Part shown: piece after piece, positions 1 to 11,335 of the stretch
Numbering within the stretch: position 1 is the first letter of the stretch
How the letters are laid out: the number at the start of each line of letters is the position of its first letter
DNA from: Isoetes taiwanensis
Lineage: Eukaryota > Streptophyta > Lycopodiopsida > Isoetales > Isoetaceae
Reading direction: 5' to 3'
DNA length: 64,000 nucleotides
Assembly (NCBI GenBank): GCA_021234155.1
Contig: JAJEKV010000004.1
Coordinates: 29,793,305 to 29,857,304, forward strand
Notes under the pieces: generated by a model
Seen by the model: only the letters and a program-made list of their open reading frames with translations
Databases searched by the model: none
Told to the model about the DNA's origin: nothing
Made by a program: the position numbers and the translations under genes

Positions 1-1120
1 GCATCCATCATGTTTAACATATCTATCGCTAAGCAATGGGTTACTGAATTATTTAGAACAATTCTAAACCACAAGGTTTTGTCATCATGACAATTCCTTT
101 TGTCTCGAAAGACTGTGATTAATATACTTCTTATTTTAGATGTACCTTTCATGTACTATTCAATTTTATATTCTAGAGATTCCCCCTTTCTTAGTTATTT
201 ACTCTCTTGGAATATTCCTATCAATGGAATTGATGTCACCATAACAAGTTAGTCAGACTTGTTAGATTACTTCTTTTCATTCGGTTGGATTATTCCTTGG
301 AGGTACTAGCTTTATACATGGTCAACAAGTATCCTAGTAATAATTCCTTCTTAGCGAGGTGATCAATCCCACCAAGTGGTTTCAATATGTTGAATGTCTG
401 TTAACAATCGTGTATAATATTAGTTACTCCTATGCATTTTCTTCCCAAACGTTGATGCTTAGCTCAACTTGGGACAATCCTTTCACCAGAATATCTAGAA
501 ATGCCTTCCAATCCCATTATGGATGTTATCATTCATAAGCCTATCCTACTCGACTATATGATCGTAGTTCCTCAATCTTGCTACAACTCATCCACTCATT
601 GCCTTCTTGAAGCATCAAGATAACATTCTTCCGAGTTGTTCGAGACTCCGCGCTCCTCCTCGATGTAGAGGTCAACTTTCTTCATTAGAGGCCTCGCATT
701 GCTGGTGGTTTTGATGCCGTAGTTGACCACCTGAAATCTTCTATGTCACTTCCCAAAAACCTATAGGTGGTTCCATTGAAAAACATAACGTTGAGAATTC
801 TTCATCTTGGCAGCTAAAGGATGGCTCTAGATACGATATTTTTGTGCCAACTCCATCAACATCTCTCACTTCGAATCCTTCTCTTTCTGGTAGCATGTTA
901 TTAGATGAATGTTGAGGTTGTTGATTTCTTCACCCCTTCGATTTGCCTGGCATCTCTTCCTTTTTAATCTGTTACACTATGGGAGGGAGGGAATAAGGGG
1001 GATATCCATGCAAGGCATATAGCTTACACAATTATAAATACTACTAAAGCTATTAGGTCTCCTTGGTGTCTCGCCTTCGAGGTGCACACATACTCCATGG
1101 CAGTGTTGTCGATGTTTCTC
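1..1120. other. No recognisable gene
   Basis: No convincing ORF, RNA gene or repeat boundary is seen. The minus-strand reading has a weakly coding-like look continuous with the decayed segment to its right, but is broken by many stops. Confidence 0.5.
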
Positions 1121-2594
1121 CTAGTGCAATAGTGTTGAAGATCTATATCCTTCTATTTGTATGTCATGCTCGTGTTCTGGGTAGACTCGTTGATCTGCTC
1201 CCCAATGGATCTTGACTATGGTACAACATGCTTTTGCTTCATCTCTAACTAGGGGTGCGATGGATGTTGATGCTTCGGCGTTTTGTCTGCTTCCTAATCT
1301 TGTTATTGGGCAATAATTTTTCCTCCTCCACAACGTCTGAAGGTTTTTGGAGACGCCTTTTGAAGTTTTGCACAATTCCTTTGGCTAGACTCCTAAAGAG
1401 TTGTTCTCTTCGTTAGTTGCCCTTCAATTGTCGATCCTTGGGTTCGCCAAGTTGCATGCGAAGTTGTCGTGACTCTTAATGAGGTTTCTAGTTGAATCGC
1501 CAATTCTTCGCCTCGATTTGCCTAGTTGCTTCTCCATTGAGGTTGCAATCTTACCTATTGGATCCCCTCGATTTGATGTCTTGGATGTTGTAGAGTTCTA
1601 AAGTGCTACACTGCCTTCTAGTCTTGTGGTACCTTCTGGTTGCACTTGACCACGCTCCATAGTTTTGAACCTCATGTTGCGTCTAGAGAGCTCATCGAGG
1701 TACTAGCAATTCTCCAGCTCCCAGTTTATGGCCTTTGTCCCTCAATACATGTGCGTCTCCCGGCGGAGTAGAGTCTCATGGCTCTCCTCCTTGATTGCTT
1801 TGCTATCGGAGATGATGTACCCTTATATCTGCATAGCTTGACCCTTGAGTTGAAGAAGTTTTTGCCCTAGATCTACTCTTGTCGTTAAATAGCCTGGCTA
1901 TTGTCTTGAACTCTCTTTTTGCCGAAGATGCTTTGGTTGCTATCCTTGTCGTTAAGGTGTCAAATGCTTCTATCTTGGCAGTCAAATTTCTTGGGTGAAC
2001 ATCAAGAACTTTTCTCATTTTTCTGTAGCTACTTTTCTGTTCATTGCCTATTGCCATTGCTAAACAAGATTTTTTAGCAGCCATACAATCTAGACTAGTT
2101 GATTGCTTCATGATTTGGATTGAATCTCTGATATTATCTATTATGGTTGTTTTCGCCTGCATTCTTCAAGAGATCCCCAACTATCTCTTCCATAGCTTTA
2201 TGTTCTAGTACATCAATCAATATTTCTCATTTAATCTGGAGATTCATTGTTTTTGTTTGCCTCAAGAATGAATTGAGGGTGTTTAACACTACTCTCCTTC
2301 TTGCTGCACCACTTTTATCCAACCCATCTTGACCTCCAATCTTCACCAATGCCTCATTAGCTTCTTTTTGTCTTTTTTGTCCTTTTTTGTTTCTTCGGGA
2401 CGTTCTTGCTCAGATCTCTCTTTTTTTTTCTTCTTGATATTCTTTATAGTATTGTCCACAATACTAGGATCATGACCGATTGTCTTATTATCATCTGCAT
2501 TCTCAAGATTGACACTAGAAATAGTTGCATGTTCTAAACCACAATCTAAAACTTCCCCAGATTGAATTTCTTTCAACAACGATCTCAAACTCAC
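1121..2594 (-). pseudogene. Decayed, unrecognised coding-like segment
   Basis: Three minus-strand open stretches (1121-1375, 1803-2162, 2343-2594) lie close together in one orientation and read as a hydrophilic protein. The right-hand one (N-terminal in this orientation) ends in a strongly basic Lys-rich tail with KKKKK and KKDKKDKKK. The middle one is rich in Lys, Ser and Thr and has a helix-like pattern. No domain is recognised. Stops and frame changes separate the pieces, so if this was ever a gene it is now broken. It could instead be internal sequence of an old transposable element, given the LINE fragment immediately to the right. The call rests only on the clustering of open frames. 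Confidence 0.22.
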
Positions 2595-2639
2595 CCTAAA
2601 AAATGGATCTGACCCCCAGCCTTGGGTAGTTCATGAGTG

Positions 2640-3399
2640 TGTCAAAGCTAATAAGTTGGTGAATTCTATGTATAAGGTCTTGCTTGCTGCAGACCTCTTG
2701 CCTCCTTCGTCCAAGTGGCCTTTGGTCATTCCTAGGGATCGGCAGAAAGCAGTATGGATATGGGTATGGGATAAACTACTCCATCCCAAAGTATCTGTTT
2801 TATGGTGGCAAGTCATTCATCGTTGTCTGCGCGTTAATATTCTGGTGCACAGATTTTGTCCAGAGGTATCTGCACTTTGTCCCTTATATGCACAGAGGGA
2901 CGAGACAATTGAGCATTGCTTCTTCCTATGTAGACATGTCAGACATGCTTGGTTGTGGCTTCAAGGCCTCTTTCATTGCAATTTGAATAGCCAGCAAGTG
3001 TTATTAACAGTCTATCCAAGTAAGTGGGATAATTTGGCAAAACGGGCGTTTCATTTGGCTTCTGCATGGATCATTTGGTCCATTTGGAAAAGAAGGAATC
3101 TTCTCATATTCAAAGGTCTTGCTTGTTCAGATGCACAGATCCTTCTTGATGCCCAACAACGAATTGTCAAAGCATTCAGGTGCTCATCAATTGCTAATGA
3201 GGTGAAGAGCCGTATTTGGGAGCACTATCTCCAGATTCATACTTATGAGTTTTTGCTTGCTCTTCATATTGCTTAGATGTTGTATTTGAGTAGGGTGGTT
3301 TTGCTCTGGTGGACATTCTCTCCACTGAGTTATTAGTGCCCATTGTACTCTGTAACTTTCTCTGGATAATAAAGGCTCAAGTCCTTCAAAAAAAAAAAA
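2640..3399 (+). mobile_element. 5'-truncated LINE, 3' end with zf-RVT domain
   Basis: The open frame 2656-3276 encodes about 206 residues typical of the C-terminus of plant L1-like ORF2. A WW..IHRCLRVN stretch leads into the Cys/His cluster of the zf-RVT domain (paired Cys, then TIEHCFFLC), followed by W..IWKRRN and a charged tail. The frame ends at a stop near 3276. A short 3' UTR with an AATAAAGG-like signal follows, then an A12 tract (3388-3399). Endonuclease and reverse transcriptase are absent, so this is a 5'-truncated copy. The left edge is approximate and I could not find a target-site duplication. The minus-strand element at 49.2-49.7 kb belongs to a related family. Confidence 0.78.
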
Positions 3400-3452
3400 T
3401 TCTAATTTCAGGATTTTCAAGAGAATTAAATTCTGATAAGCTGGCATTTCCA

Positions 3453-3542
3453 AATGTCATGTCATGGAAGATTAAAACTCCAGGTTATATAGAACATGGG
3501 CCTCCCTTGGAAGCATTGAAATGCTTCGAGAAAATGCAAATG
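3453..3542 (+). pseudogene. PPR protein scrap
   Basis: Directly after the LINE poly(A) an open frame reads NVMSWKIKTPGYIEHGPPLE followed by ALKCFEKMQ. This is the pattern of a plant PLS-class pentatricopeptide repeat (usually V-SW, GY, G---EAL--F--M). Only about one repeat is recognisable, the frame has no proper start, and it then runs into unrelated sequence. It looks like a fragment of an organelle RNA-processing PPR gene, perhaps cut by the LINE insertion. A second PPR scrap lies at 13185. Confidence 0.42.
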
Positions 3543-3995
3543 CTAAAAATACACAACGATCTTTCTAAAGTGGAACTAGAAAGAAATCTTGCTGTTGGCT
3601 GGCAACAGGTTGATAAGTTGATAAGACTATATTCTAATTATGTGATTCATAATCTTGCAGTTGTTTAGATACTTTTGTTATACTTTTGTTTTCCTCTTCT
3701 AATAGTTCTAACGTTTCACATGCAAGCAACTTACTCATAATTTTTTATGATTTTTCTTGCTTTGGTATTCCTATTATTTTTAATTTTTACATATAAAAAT
3801 ATCACTATGTGATTACATTGACATTTGTTTGTTTCATTGTGGAAATTTTATCTGTTTATTTTGAAGCTATGATGATTTTTGTGCTTTTCCCTTATAAGAC
3901 CATCTCAGAGCCCGAGCTTCTTAATAATTAATATTTAGGCCCTTAAAGTTTACCTATGCTTGCTTTTCGGGCCCAAATTTTTATTTTTTTTTTTG
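3543..3995. other. AT-rich DNA without a recognisable gene
   Basis: Only short open frames and T-runs are seen. A T12 run sits at about 3983-3994 directly before the fold-back repeat. Confidence 0.5.
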
Positions 3996-4457
3996 ATATA
4001 ACAAGCAAAACATAACTATCATTAACATTAACAAACACAAATCATTACATCCAACACTTTTAAATTAAAATCCCCCTGAAACCCCATTTCGTTTGGGTGC
4101 ATGTTCACACGGGGGTTTACGTAGGGCAGCGAGAGCCCCTAAAAACTTATAATACATGTATAAAATTAACACCATTAAGTACATTCCCTCAAACCTTATA
4201 GTATTTTGCAAACCTCAATATACAGTATACAAAAACTTGTACATGTTGCATACCCCACAAACGAGGATCGCTAGTATGGTTCAGATCGAGGAATAAAGGG
4301 CAAATATGCCCATCCAACAGCTCTCGGTGCCCGAAGTAATCCCCCGTGTGAATATGCACCCAAACGGAAAGGGGTTTCAAGGGGATTTTAATTTAAAAGT
4401 GTTGGATGTAATGATTTGCTTTTGTTAATGTTAATGATAGTTATGTTTTGCTTGTAT
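3996..4457. repeat. Fold-back inverted repeat with ~120-bp arms
   Basis: The left arm (about 3996-4118) and right arm (about 4338-4457) are near-perfect reverse complements. The left outer end reads AACAAGCAAAACATAACTAT and the right outer end is its complement. Both arms contain the complementary CATTACATCCAACAC / GTGTTGGATGTAATG. About 220 bp of spacer separates them. The form is that of a fold-back type MITE. No target-site duplication was identified with certainty. Confidence 0.7.
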
Positions 4458-4650
4458 AGAATAGAGTTATATTTCTACTACGTACGATCCAGATCAAGGA
4501 ATAAAAGGCAAGTATGCCCATCCGACAGCTCTCGGTGCCCCGAGTAAGCCCCCGTGTGAATATGCACCCAAACGAAAGGGGATTTTAATTAAAAGTGTTA
4601 GATGTAATGATTTGTATTTGTTAATGTTAATGATAGTTATGTACAGAATA
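4283..4650. repeat. Direct duplication of the fold-back right half
   Basis: The block 4283-4470 (starting AGATCGAGGAATAAAGGGC) recurs, diverged and slightly shortened, at 4491-4650 (AGATCAAGGAATAAAAGGC). Both contain CTCTCGGTGCCC, CCCCCGTGTGAATATGCACC and the GTAATGATTTG block. It is a tandem duplication of the spacer plus right arm of the fold-back element. Confidence 0.7.
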
Positions 4651-4873
4651 GAGTATGTACTATATAACATTGATGTTGCCATCAACTTATCCAAGACATT
4701 CTGTTTCTTTATTCCATGTAAATAATATGGCAGGATCCTTCCCATTCTCCCAATAAGCCATTTCAGGTAGGTAACACCATCCAAAACTCACGTTCTTCCT
4801 AATTAGCATATCATGCCTGTGATATTATAAGCACATAGCCCACTGTCAGAAAAATCAAGTAATATAAAAATCT

Positions 4874-5127
4874 CGGGGGGTGCACCCAATGTAAAGTCTA
4901 TATGGCATGTGCGTGCATAGGGTTAAGAGAAATTATCCCTTATACGGAAATTTCCTAAGAAAATATACCTCATATTTTATATACCCCTACCATATTTCTC
5001 TTATATATATACGGAATTCAAGCAAGAAAAATACCCCCTCCCATATATGGGTACGGTTTTGGCCTCAAAAAAACCCCCTCCCGTACACTCACATGTTTTC
5101 TACGGTTTTTACTGACTGCACCCCCCG
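4874..5127. mobile_element. Small inverted-repeat element
   Basis: Perfect 11-bp terminal inverted repeats CGGGGGGTGCA (4874-4884) and TGCACCCCCCG (5117-5127) bound 254 bp without coding capacity. The interior has the phrase TATGGCATGTGCGTGCATAGG, shared with the insertion at 5700-5940 and with sequence near 51.1 kb, so these are probably related short non-autonomous DNA transposons. No clear target-site duplication was found. Confidence 0.5.
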
Positions 5128-5678
5128 GGATAAAAATTGGTATTTTATATAACAGTACAAGTACATCAGCAAGAGGGTCAAACCAAGAAGGGTGGCAGCA
5201 CAGGTAAGACCAATGCACAAAAGTGTCATGAAAAAAACTGGCTTAGACTAGCCTAAACTAGCACAAATATCAGCATTGGTCAATCCCTCCGCTGTCTTAT
5301 CTGGCCATACATGGACAACAAAGTCCAAGATGGTACCAACCCTCCAAGGTCTTCTGCCAAGGTGTGTTACATTCCAACCTTTAGATCTAGATATCCTATG
5401 GCAAGACAAGTAACATATCTTGTTCCTAAACTATGTTAATGTTCAGAATTTAAAGCATTCAATCATCATGCTATTGTGATGCATACAACAGTAGTAAAAA
5501 AGACCCCTAATCTATATAGATAATAGAACACTTGCCGCATATAGTTGACAATAAACTTCCATACCATTGTACAAAACCAAAGGTCAACATCCTTAGAAAT
5601 CTAACACATTAGCATGCTACTAAGGCATTTGCCGATAGAAACTTAGAAACTTGGACTATTGTTTAAACTAATAGCTTG
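5128..5678. other. No recognisable gene
   Basis: No supported coding frame, RNA gene or repeat was seen between the small inverted-repeat element and the TRIM. Confidence 0.5.
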
Positions 5679-6253
5679 TGATATGGTCTATGGGGTATGC
5701 AAGGGGGATTCACTCATGTATAAGGGGGATATGCCATCTGCGTGCATGGGGTGGCAAAAAACCCCCCTATATATGGATCTTTAAAAGCAAATTTTGACCC
5801 CTTTCGAATAAAAATTACCTAAGATGGTGAAAAATACCGTAAAAGGACCCCCCGCCGAATCGTGATATGTACCTTAAAATGGGTCCAAAACCCCTACCCG
5901 CATGCATGGGTTATATGCCTAAAATCGCGGAACCCCCTTGGGGTATGGGATAAAGTCCGGAAAGGTTGGGGCCCATTGGATAACGATTTTGAACGACCGC
6001 CTTTTGCGCGTTGGTTATCACTAGAGGTGCTAGTGCATAACATTTGATACTAGAGCCAAGGTTCAATTCCTCGTGGCAACATTGGTGTGTTCCACATGCT
6101 TGAGGGCAAGCATCTCGAGGAGGGGAGGAATTGATATGGTCTATGGTGTATGAGATAAAGCCTGGAAAGGTTGGGGCCCATTGGATAACGATTTTCTTGA
6201 AGGATCTGCCCTTTTGGTGCGTTGGTTATCATTAGAGGTGCTAGTGCGTAACA
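5679..6253 (+). mobile_element. TRIM (miniature LTR retrotransposon)
   Basis: Two direct terminal repeats begin TGATATGG and end in GTGCATAACA or GTGCGTAACA. LTR1 is 5679-6042, enlarged by an insertion at 5700-5940. LTR2 is 6132-6253 (122 bp). Two bases after LTR1 lies a primer-binding-site-like TGATACTAGAGCC (6045-6057), matching 10 of 13 bases of the initiator-Met PBS TGGTATCAGAGCC. Just before LTR2 is a polypurine tract, GAGGAGGGGAGGAAT. Flanking bases GCTTG (5674-5678) and ACTTG (6254-6258) fit a 5-bp target duplication with one change. There is no coding sequence. Together these define a plus-strand TRIM that must be mobilised by an autonomous element. Confidence 0.8.
5700..5940. mobile_element. 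hAT-like MITE inside TRIM LTR1
   Basis: A 241-bp insertion interrupts LTR1: LTR2 reads straight through the same point. Its ends are CAAGGGGG and CCCCCTTG, and GGGTATG flanks it on both sides (5693-5699 and 5941-5947; 7-8 bp depending on how the shared G is assigned). This agrees with a hAT-type target duplication. The interior is non-coding and G/C-run rich, with the phrase GGGGGATATGCCAT. Confidence 0.75.
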
Positions 6254-6984
6254 ACTTGAAATAGAATGATCAAATCGAATCTATTTGAGCCATTTTATGC
6301 ACCAGGTTTAACAAGCAACAACTTTTTTTCGTTACACCAGTCTAATATTAATGCAAGGGTCAAAAGGTACATGAGGCCTCTCGGTTTATCACCTATTGCC
6401 CATTGTGATCCTTTTGCCCTTAAATATTAGAATCAAGCTATATGGAAAAATCAAATGATATGAAATATATGGCAGGAGAATTAGACACGCTGAAATGCAT
6501 ACTCTTTTTTTCTAAAACATTATCAAATGACAACATAATCTCAGGATCACCGATTCAAAAGCTTGAAACTATCCAAGATAGTAAGCTCCTGCTTCTCAAC
6601 TGAGTATATCCATCCAAGCACTTATCTTTGGATTATACACATATAGTATAAATAACAAGCCACCCAGAATCACATTGCAGCTTTACCTGGTTTTCGTCAG
6701 GGTAAGACTTAAAATCCTCCAGTTAATGGATTAAGCATTTTGATAACTCCTTTGTTCAATCTCCACTCCATTTTAGTCAACGAAATTTGTTGATATGAAG
6801 CAATGTATCTTGAAAAACTGATCTAGATCCAACCAGGAGCATATAGAAAATAAAAAGCAAGGTAAAACTAGAATAGTATTGGTCATGGGCGGGCTCCTTG
6901 ATTCCCATGACCATGTGCTCACAACTAACATTCAAAGTAACATGCATCAAACCGTCAATATTTGAAGGCAAAATTGATATGTGC
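6254..6984. other. No recognisable gene
   Basis: No supported coding frame or structured repeat was seen here. Confidence 0.45.
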
Positions 6985-7392
6985 AGATGATCACGGGGAA
7001 CCTTAATAGCACCCAACTTTCTCATGAAGCAAACAGGAAGAATTAGCAAATAACTATGTCACAATTGACATTCAAAAAAAGGTACTAACATTTAGAATGC
7101 AGAAATGGTCCTGTAGTATTTGGGCCCCATAAACCATAGGAAAAATCTGAACATCCATGTGGAAACCTCATTTTCATACATTATAGCAAAATAGGAAAGC
7201 AGGAACATTCATGGGGGAACCTCAATAGTGTCGCGATTTCTGAGGACAGAGTGATGAAACAGACAGCAATGCCACTATTGAGAAGGGATCATCTATTGAA
7301 TCTAGAAATGATCTTGTAGTATTTGGGGCCCCTCAAGGCCCGAACATCCCATGTGGATACATAATAGCATCCCACTTTCTGAGGGCAGAGAC
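6985..7392. repeat. Diverged tandem repeat upstream of 4CL
   Basis: Phrases recur in order: TTGTAGTATTTGGGGCCCC, GAACATCC(C)ATGTGGA, and AATAGCA(C/T)CC(C/A)ACTTTCTGAGGGCAGAG, with related versions near 6985-7025, 7097-7180, 7200-7260 and 7300-7392. The units are roughly 100-200 bp and well diverged, consistent with an old local duplication. Confidence 0.45.
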
Positions 7393-7450
7393 CTAAAGAA
7401 TAAGATAACAATAAAAGGCACAACTAACATTCAAGTGTTGAAGGGGGGAT

Positions 7451-7457
7451 GGTAGGT
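7451..7457 (-). promoter_or_regulatory. AC-I element, distal
   Basis: GGTAGGT on the plus strand is ACCTACC on the minus strand. This is the AC-I (PAL/4CL-box, H-box-like) sequence bound by R2R3-MYB regulators in phenylpropanoid gene promoters. It lies about 720 bp before the 4CL start codon. The match is exact, but seven bases can occur by chance; the position before 4CL is what makes it credible. Confidence 0.5.
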
Positions 7458-7516
7458 GCAAAACGAGAGAGAAAAATAAATAAACATTTTCTAAAATGGG
7501 TGGTTGGCCAGAAGGC

Positions 7517-7522
7517 CACGTG
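7517..7522. promoter_or_regulatory. G-box
   Basis: A perfect palindromic CACGTG in the context GGCCACGTGCA lies between the two AC-I elements upstream of 4CL. G-boxes are bZIP/bHLH sites. Function here is inference from position. Confidence 0.35.
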
Positions 7523-7770
7523 CAAGGCGTGCACAAAAACAAGCAGCAAAACAAAATGACACACTGTGCAGTCAAAGCTAAGCGAACTGCAATGCGGGAA
7601 GCGATCTGCCAGCCCAAGTCAAAACCCGCGTGTATTTTTCCGTCAGGGTTAACGGCTCCGTTTGGGATCGTCAGTCAAGAGCCCGGTTCCGTTTGCGCCG
7701 TTAAGGCTCCGTTAAGTGCCCCGTCCACAGATATGGCAGGAGAGAGAAGGGCCAGAGAGACGGATATGGA

Positions 7771-7777
7771 GGTAGGT
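7771..7777 (-). promoter_or_regulatory. AC-I element, proximal
   Basis: A second exact GGTAGGT (ACCTACC on the minus strand) lies about 400 bp before the 4CL ATG. Two AC-I copies within about 330 bp upstream of a phenylpropanoid gene suggest MYB control of the lignin-pathway type. No convincing TATA box was found between it and the ATG; the region is CT-rich. Confidence 0.55.
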
Positions 7778-8174
7778 GGGCTGCTCTGAAAACGGAGGAT
7801 ATGGCGACGACGACCAACAAGGTGGACCCCTGGCGGGCGGTGCCAAAGAAGACCCAGGCAAAGAGTCCTCCCTCTCTTTCTTTCTGCCCCATAATAATGG
7901 CCTCCTTCCCTTCCCCTGCATTCATCTCCCGTGCAGCTCCGCCATTCCGGCCGATCCAGCAGGTGGGTACCTCTCCAACGCAGCATCCTTCTTTTTCCCA
8001 GCCATTCTGGGCTCTCTACACTCCGGCACCCATCTGGGTCCTCCCCATCCCAATTTATCTGCTTCTTCTCTGTGAAAAATTTCATCTTTGTTCGTTTAAT
8101 CTCTTCCACAATAGTTCCACCAATCTGGTACACCATTTTATCAATTGGGCCATTTCTGCTTCCATTCCGGAGTT

Positions 8175-10272
8175 ATGGCAACCTTAGTCATGGCTCCCGA
8201 AGCTCCAGCTTCTCCAGTCAGTATAGAGCCAAGACTTTCCAACTCCGTGCCCAACAAAGAACACATTTTTAGATCCAGACTTCCTGAGATCGATATTGCA
8301 AAGAATGTCCCTTTGGCTCAGTATTGCCTTGAGAGAGCTCAAGAATTCGGGGATAGAGCCTGCCTGATTGATGGCGCTACAGGAAGGGAGCTAAACTACA
8401 TAGAAGTTGAACTGATCTCCAGAAAAGTGGCAGCGGGTTTGGCCAAATTGGGAATTGAAAAGGGAGAAGTTGTAATGCTTTTGCTTCCCAATTGCATTGA
8501 ATTTGTTCTAGTTTTTCTTGGAGCAGCTACCAGGGGTGCAATAGCTACTACTGCAAATCCATTCTACACTGCTCCTGAAATAGCAAAGCAGGTGAAAGGA
8601 TCTGGAGCTCGGCTTATTGTGACACAGTCCGCGTACGTTGACAAACTTGCTGAAATTGAAAACAAAGGCATCAAGGTTCTTACAATTGATGGACCTCCTG
8701 AGGGCTATGAGCATGTCTCTATTTTGACAGAGGCAGATGAAAATGAGTGCCCAGTTGTGGACATAGACTTTGAAGACGTTGTGGCTTTGCCATATTCTTC
8801 TGGAACTACTGGGTTGCCTAAGGGTGTAATGTTATCTCACAAAAGCCTGGTTTCAAGTGTATCACAACAAGTAGATGGTGAAAATCCTCATCTATATGTT
8901 CATAAGGAAGACAAAGTTCTCTGCGTCTTGCCTATGTTCCATATCTATTCTCTCAACTCTATTCTGCTGTGCTCCTTGAGGGTTGGAGCAGCAATTGTGA
9001 TAATGCAGAGGTTTGAGATCAGTAGTTTGCTTCAGCTGGTTCAAAAGTACCAGATAACCATAGCTCCAATGGTTCCTCCTATTGTTGTGACGCTTGCTAA
9101 AAATCCTCTGGTAGCTGATTATGATCTTTCAAGTATCAGAATGGTGCAATCAGGAGCTGCTCCTCTAGGTAAAGAGCTTGAAGAGACTTTTCGTGTGCGT
9201 TTACCTAAAGCAGTTATTGGACAGGTATGGTCTTAGAGTTTGCATTGGAGATGGTTGTGAATATCTTGTTCAAACTTGTTCTTTGGTACATATCTATGCA
9301 GGGATATGGCATGACAGAAGCAGGCCCAGTTATAGCTCTTTGTTTGGGATTTGCCAAAGATGAGTACTCTTTTAAACCAGGGTCCTGTGGAACTATAGTC
9401 CGTAATGCGGAAGTCAAAATTGTAGATCCTGATACAGGGGTTTCACTCTCATACAATCAACCTGGTGAAATTTGTATTAGGGGTCCTGAGATCATGAAAG
9501 GTTTGTAAATTACTCGAGTGTTAACATTCTAGTATCACTTTCCATGTGTGGCAAAAGATAAAAGTTGCGCTTTCTGCAGGCTACTTGAATGACACTGAAT
9601 CCACAAAAAATACTTTAGACAAGGATGGATGGTTGCACACTGGTGATGTAGGGTATATTGACGAAGATGAAGAAATTTTCCTTGTTGATCGTGTCAAGGA
9701 GATTATCAAATTTAAGGGGTTTCAGGTAATTATAGAACGATGTAGATTGGTGTGGCTCGGATATATGTGAGTAATCTAAAGCGATGGCTGCTTTTGTAGG
9801 TTCCTCCAGCAGAGCTTGAAGCCCTTCTTATTTCACATCCTGATATTGCTGATGCAGCTGTTGTAGCGTAAGTAATTTCAATCTTTAATAGGCAAAAGCT
9901 ATTTATAGTCTTGAAAATTTGACAACGCCATTGGCTATACCTAGTGTAGAAAGTTTGACAATGCTATCTCTCCTCACAGGCAAAAAGAAACCCTAGCAGG
10001 AGAGGTTCCTGTTGCTTTTGTTGTTAGGACAACTGGCAGTGATATCTCTCCTCAAGAGATTAAAGATTTTATCGCAAAACAGGTTTGTTTATAAAATCTA
10101 TCTGAGCAAAACCTTGTGTTGAAACTATTGAGCTGACAATTGTTCTTTCTTATAACAGGTTGTATTCTACAAAAAACTACATAGTGTGCATTTTGTAGAT
10201 GCTATCCCAAAGAACCCATCAGGGAAAATTCTTCGCAAGGATTTGAGAAACAGATTAGAAGCAATTGTTTAA
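8175..10272 (+). CDS. 4-coumarate:CoA ligase, six exons
   Basis: Encodes 559 residues of the ANL adenylating superfamily. 4CL converts 4-coumarate and related cinnamates with ATP and CoA to CoA thioesters in the cytosol, feeding lignin and flavonoid synthesis. Exons are 8175-9224, 9302-9500, 9580-9725, 9800-9867, 9980-10082 and 10159-10272; all introns are GT..AG and the phases join cleanly. Box [12 protein letters not shown] is at residues 208-218, the HIYSLNS substrate-pocket segment follows, GYGMTEAGP opens exon 2, box II GEICIRG is at 405-411, and the catalytic Lys is K545 in PSGKI. The ATG at 8175 is preferred; a second at 8190 is possible. No peroxisomal C-terminal signal is seen. The length is close to the usual 535-570. 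The residue before SGAAPLG, in the acid-binding region, is Gln, where angiosperm enzymes often have Lys or Met. All key motifs are intact. Confidence 0.96.
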
Positions 10273-11335
10273 ATTATTCTTCTGCAAGATTATTTTCCCT
10301 TGCATATATATGTGATCACTTACGTAATCACAGTTTTATGGGGAACGGATCTTACATCAGGCTACATGTAGTTTAGCACCTCCATTGGAGGGGAGCATTT
10401 TAAAATTTGTGTTCCTGACATGATTGAGGTTCGAGGGATCTATGCAAAGCATTCCCACCTCTGATTCTTTATACATATATTACCAGTAGGAGATTGTTTG
10501 ATTTTTATCTGTGGTACAGAAGTTCTGATGATGGTATTGGTAGTGTTCAGCTCATGAGACTGTGCCACAATATCTCTTGTACAAACTGCACCTGGATCAG
10601 CGTTTGATAATATTGTAGGTTCCAAAGTGGAGCATTACATGCATGTTAAGGTGTTTAAAACAGAATCAATAAAGGCTGTGCTAAATCTTCCTTGTGGTAT
10701 GCCCACTAAGGCCAATTTAGTATTTTATTGAGGAAGATTTGTCTCCACTGATAAACAATAAAAATAAAAAATGCAACGACACCATGCATGCTGATAATGC
10801 ATCTATAGCCGCGTGGAAAGGTTGTTGTGGTACAAAAGTCTGCGTCTAAAAACTGTACACGTTTCTATTTGGCAGGAGGTTTCCAATGGATAAGTTAATT
10901 AAAACGAGCTGATTTGTTGACGGAAAGGATTTTACAATTAACAGTTTTCAATGTCCAATTCCATTAAAATGGGCTGTTGTTGAAAATATTGTCAGTTGTC
11001 GAACCTAAGTTTAATAGCCCTCACCAATATGGCCAGGAGCGTGGTGGTGTGTGGAAATTTAAGCCTCACAAATTATAAAGTAGACCTGTAGAACAGTCTT
11101 GTCATTGTTTAATTTATATCGATAATGACATCCGGGAGACAATATATATTTATTTTATACTTTTTTCGGCTGGAATTTGAAAGATCTAGCGTGCAAAACT
11201 CGACACCTAAGGCATGATCATCAACAAGAGGAAATGACATTCGTGGCTTCCTTCCTAGTGTATAAATTTTTTCATAAGGGCCAAGATTCCACATGCGACA
11301 GTGGCCCTTCTCTGTAATATCTCAACTTTTGACTC
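10273..11335. other. 4CL 3' flank, then no recognisable gene
   Basis: The 4CL 3' untranslated region probably ends after an AATAAA at 10668-10673. Beyond that no coding frame is supported. A second A-rich stretch with AATAAA-like words is near 10755-10770. Confidence 0.5.

Noticed and set aside
8145-8174. In-frame upstream extension of 4CL
   Set aside because: The codon at 8145 is TTG, not ATG; the first ATG in frame is 8175.
7801-8187. Overlapping open frames just upstream of 4CL
   Set aside because: They lie in the CT-rich leader or promoter region in competing frames and show no protein family.
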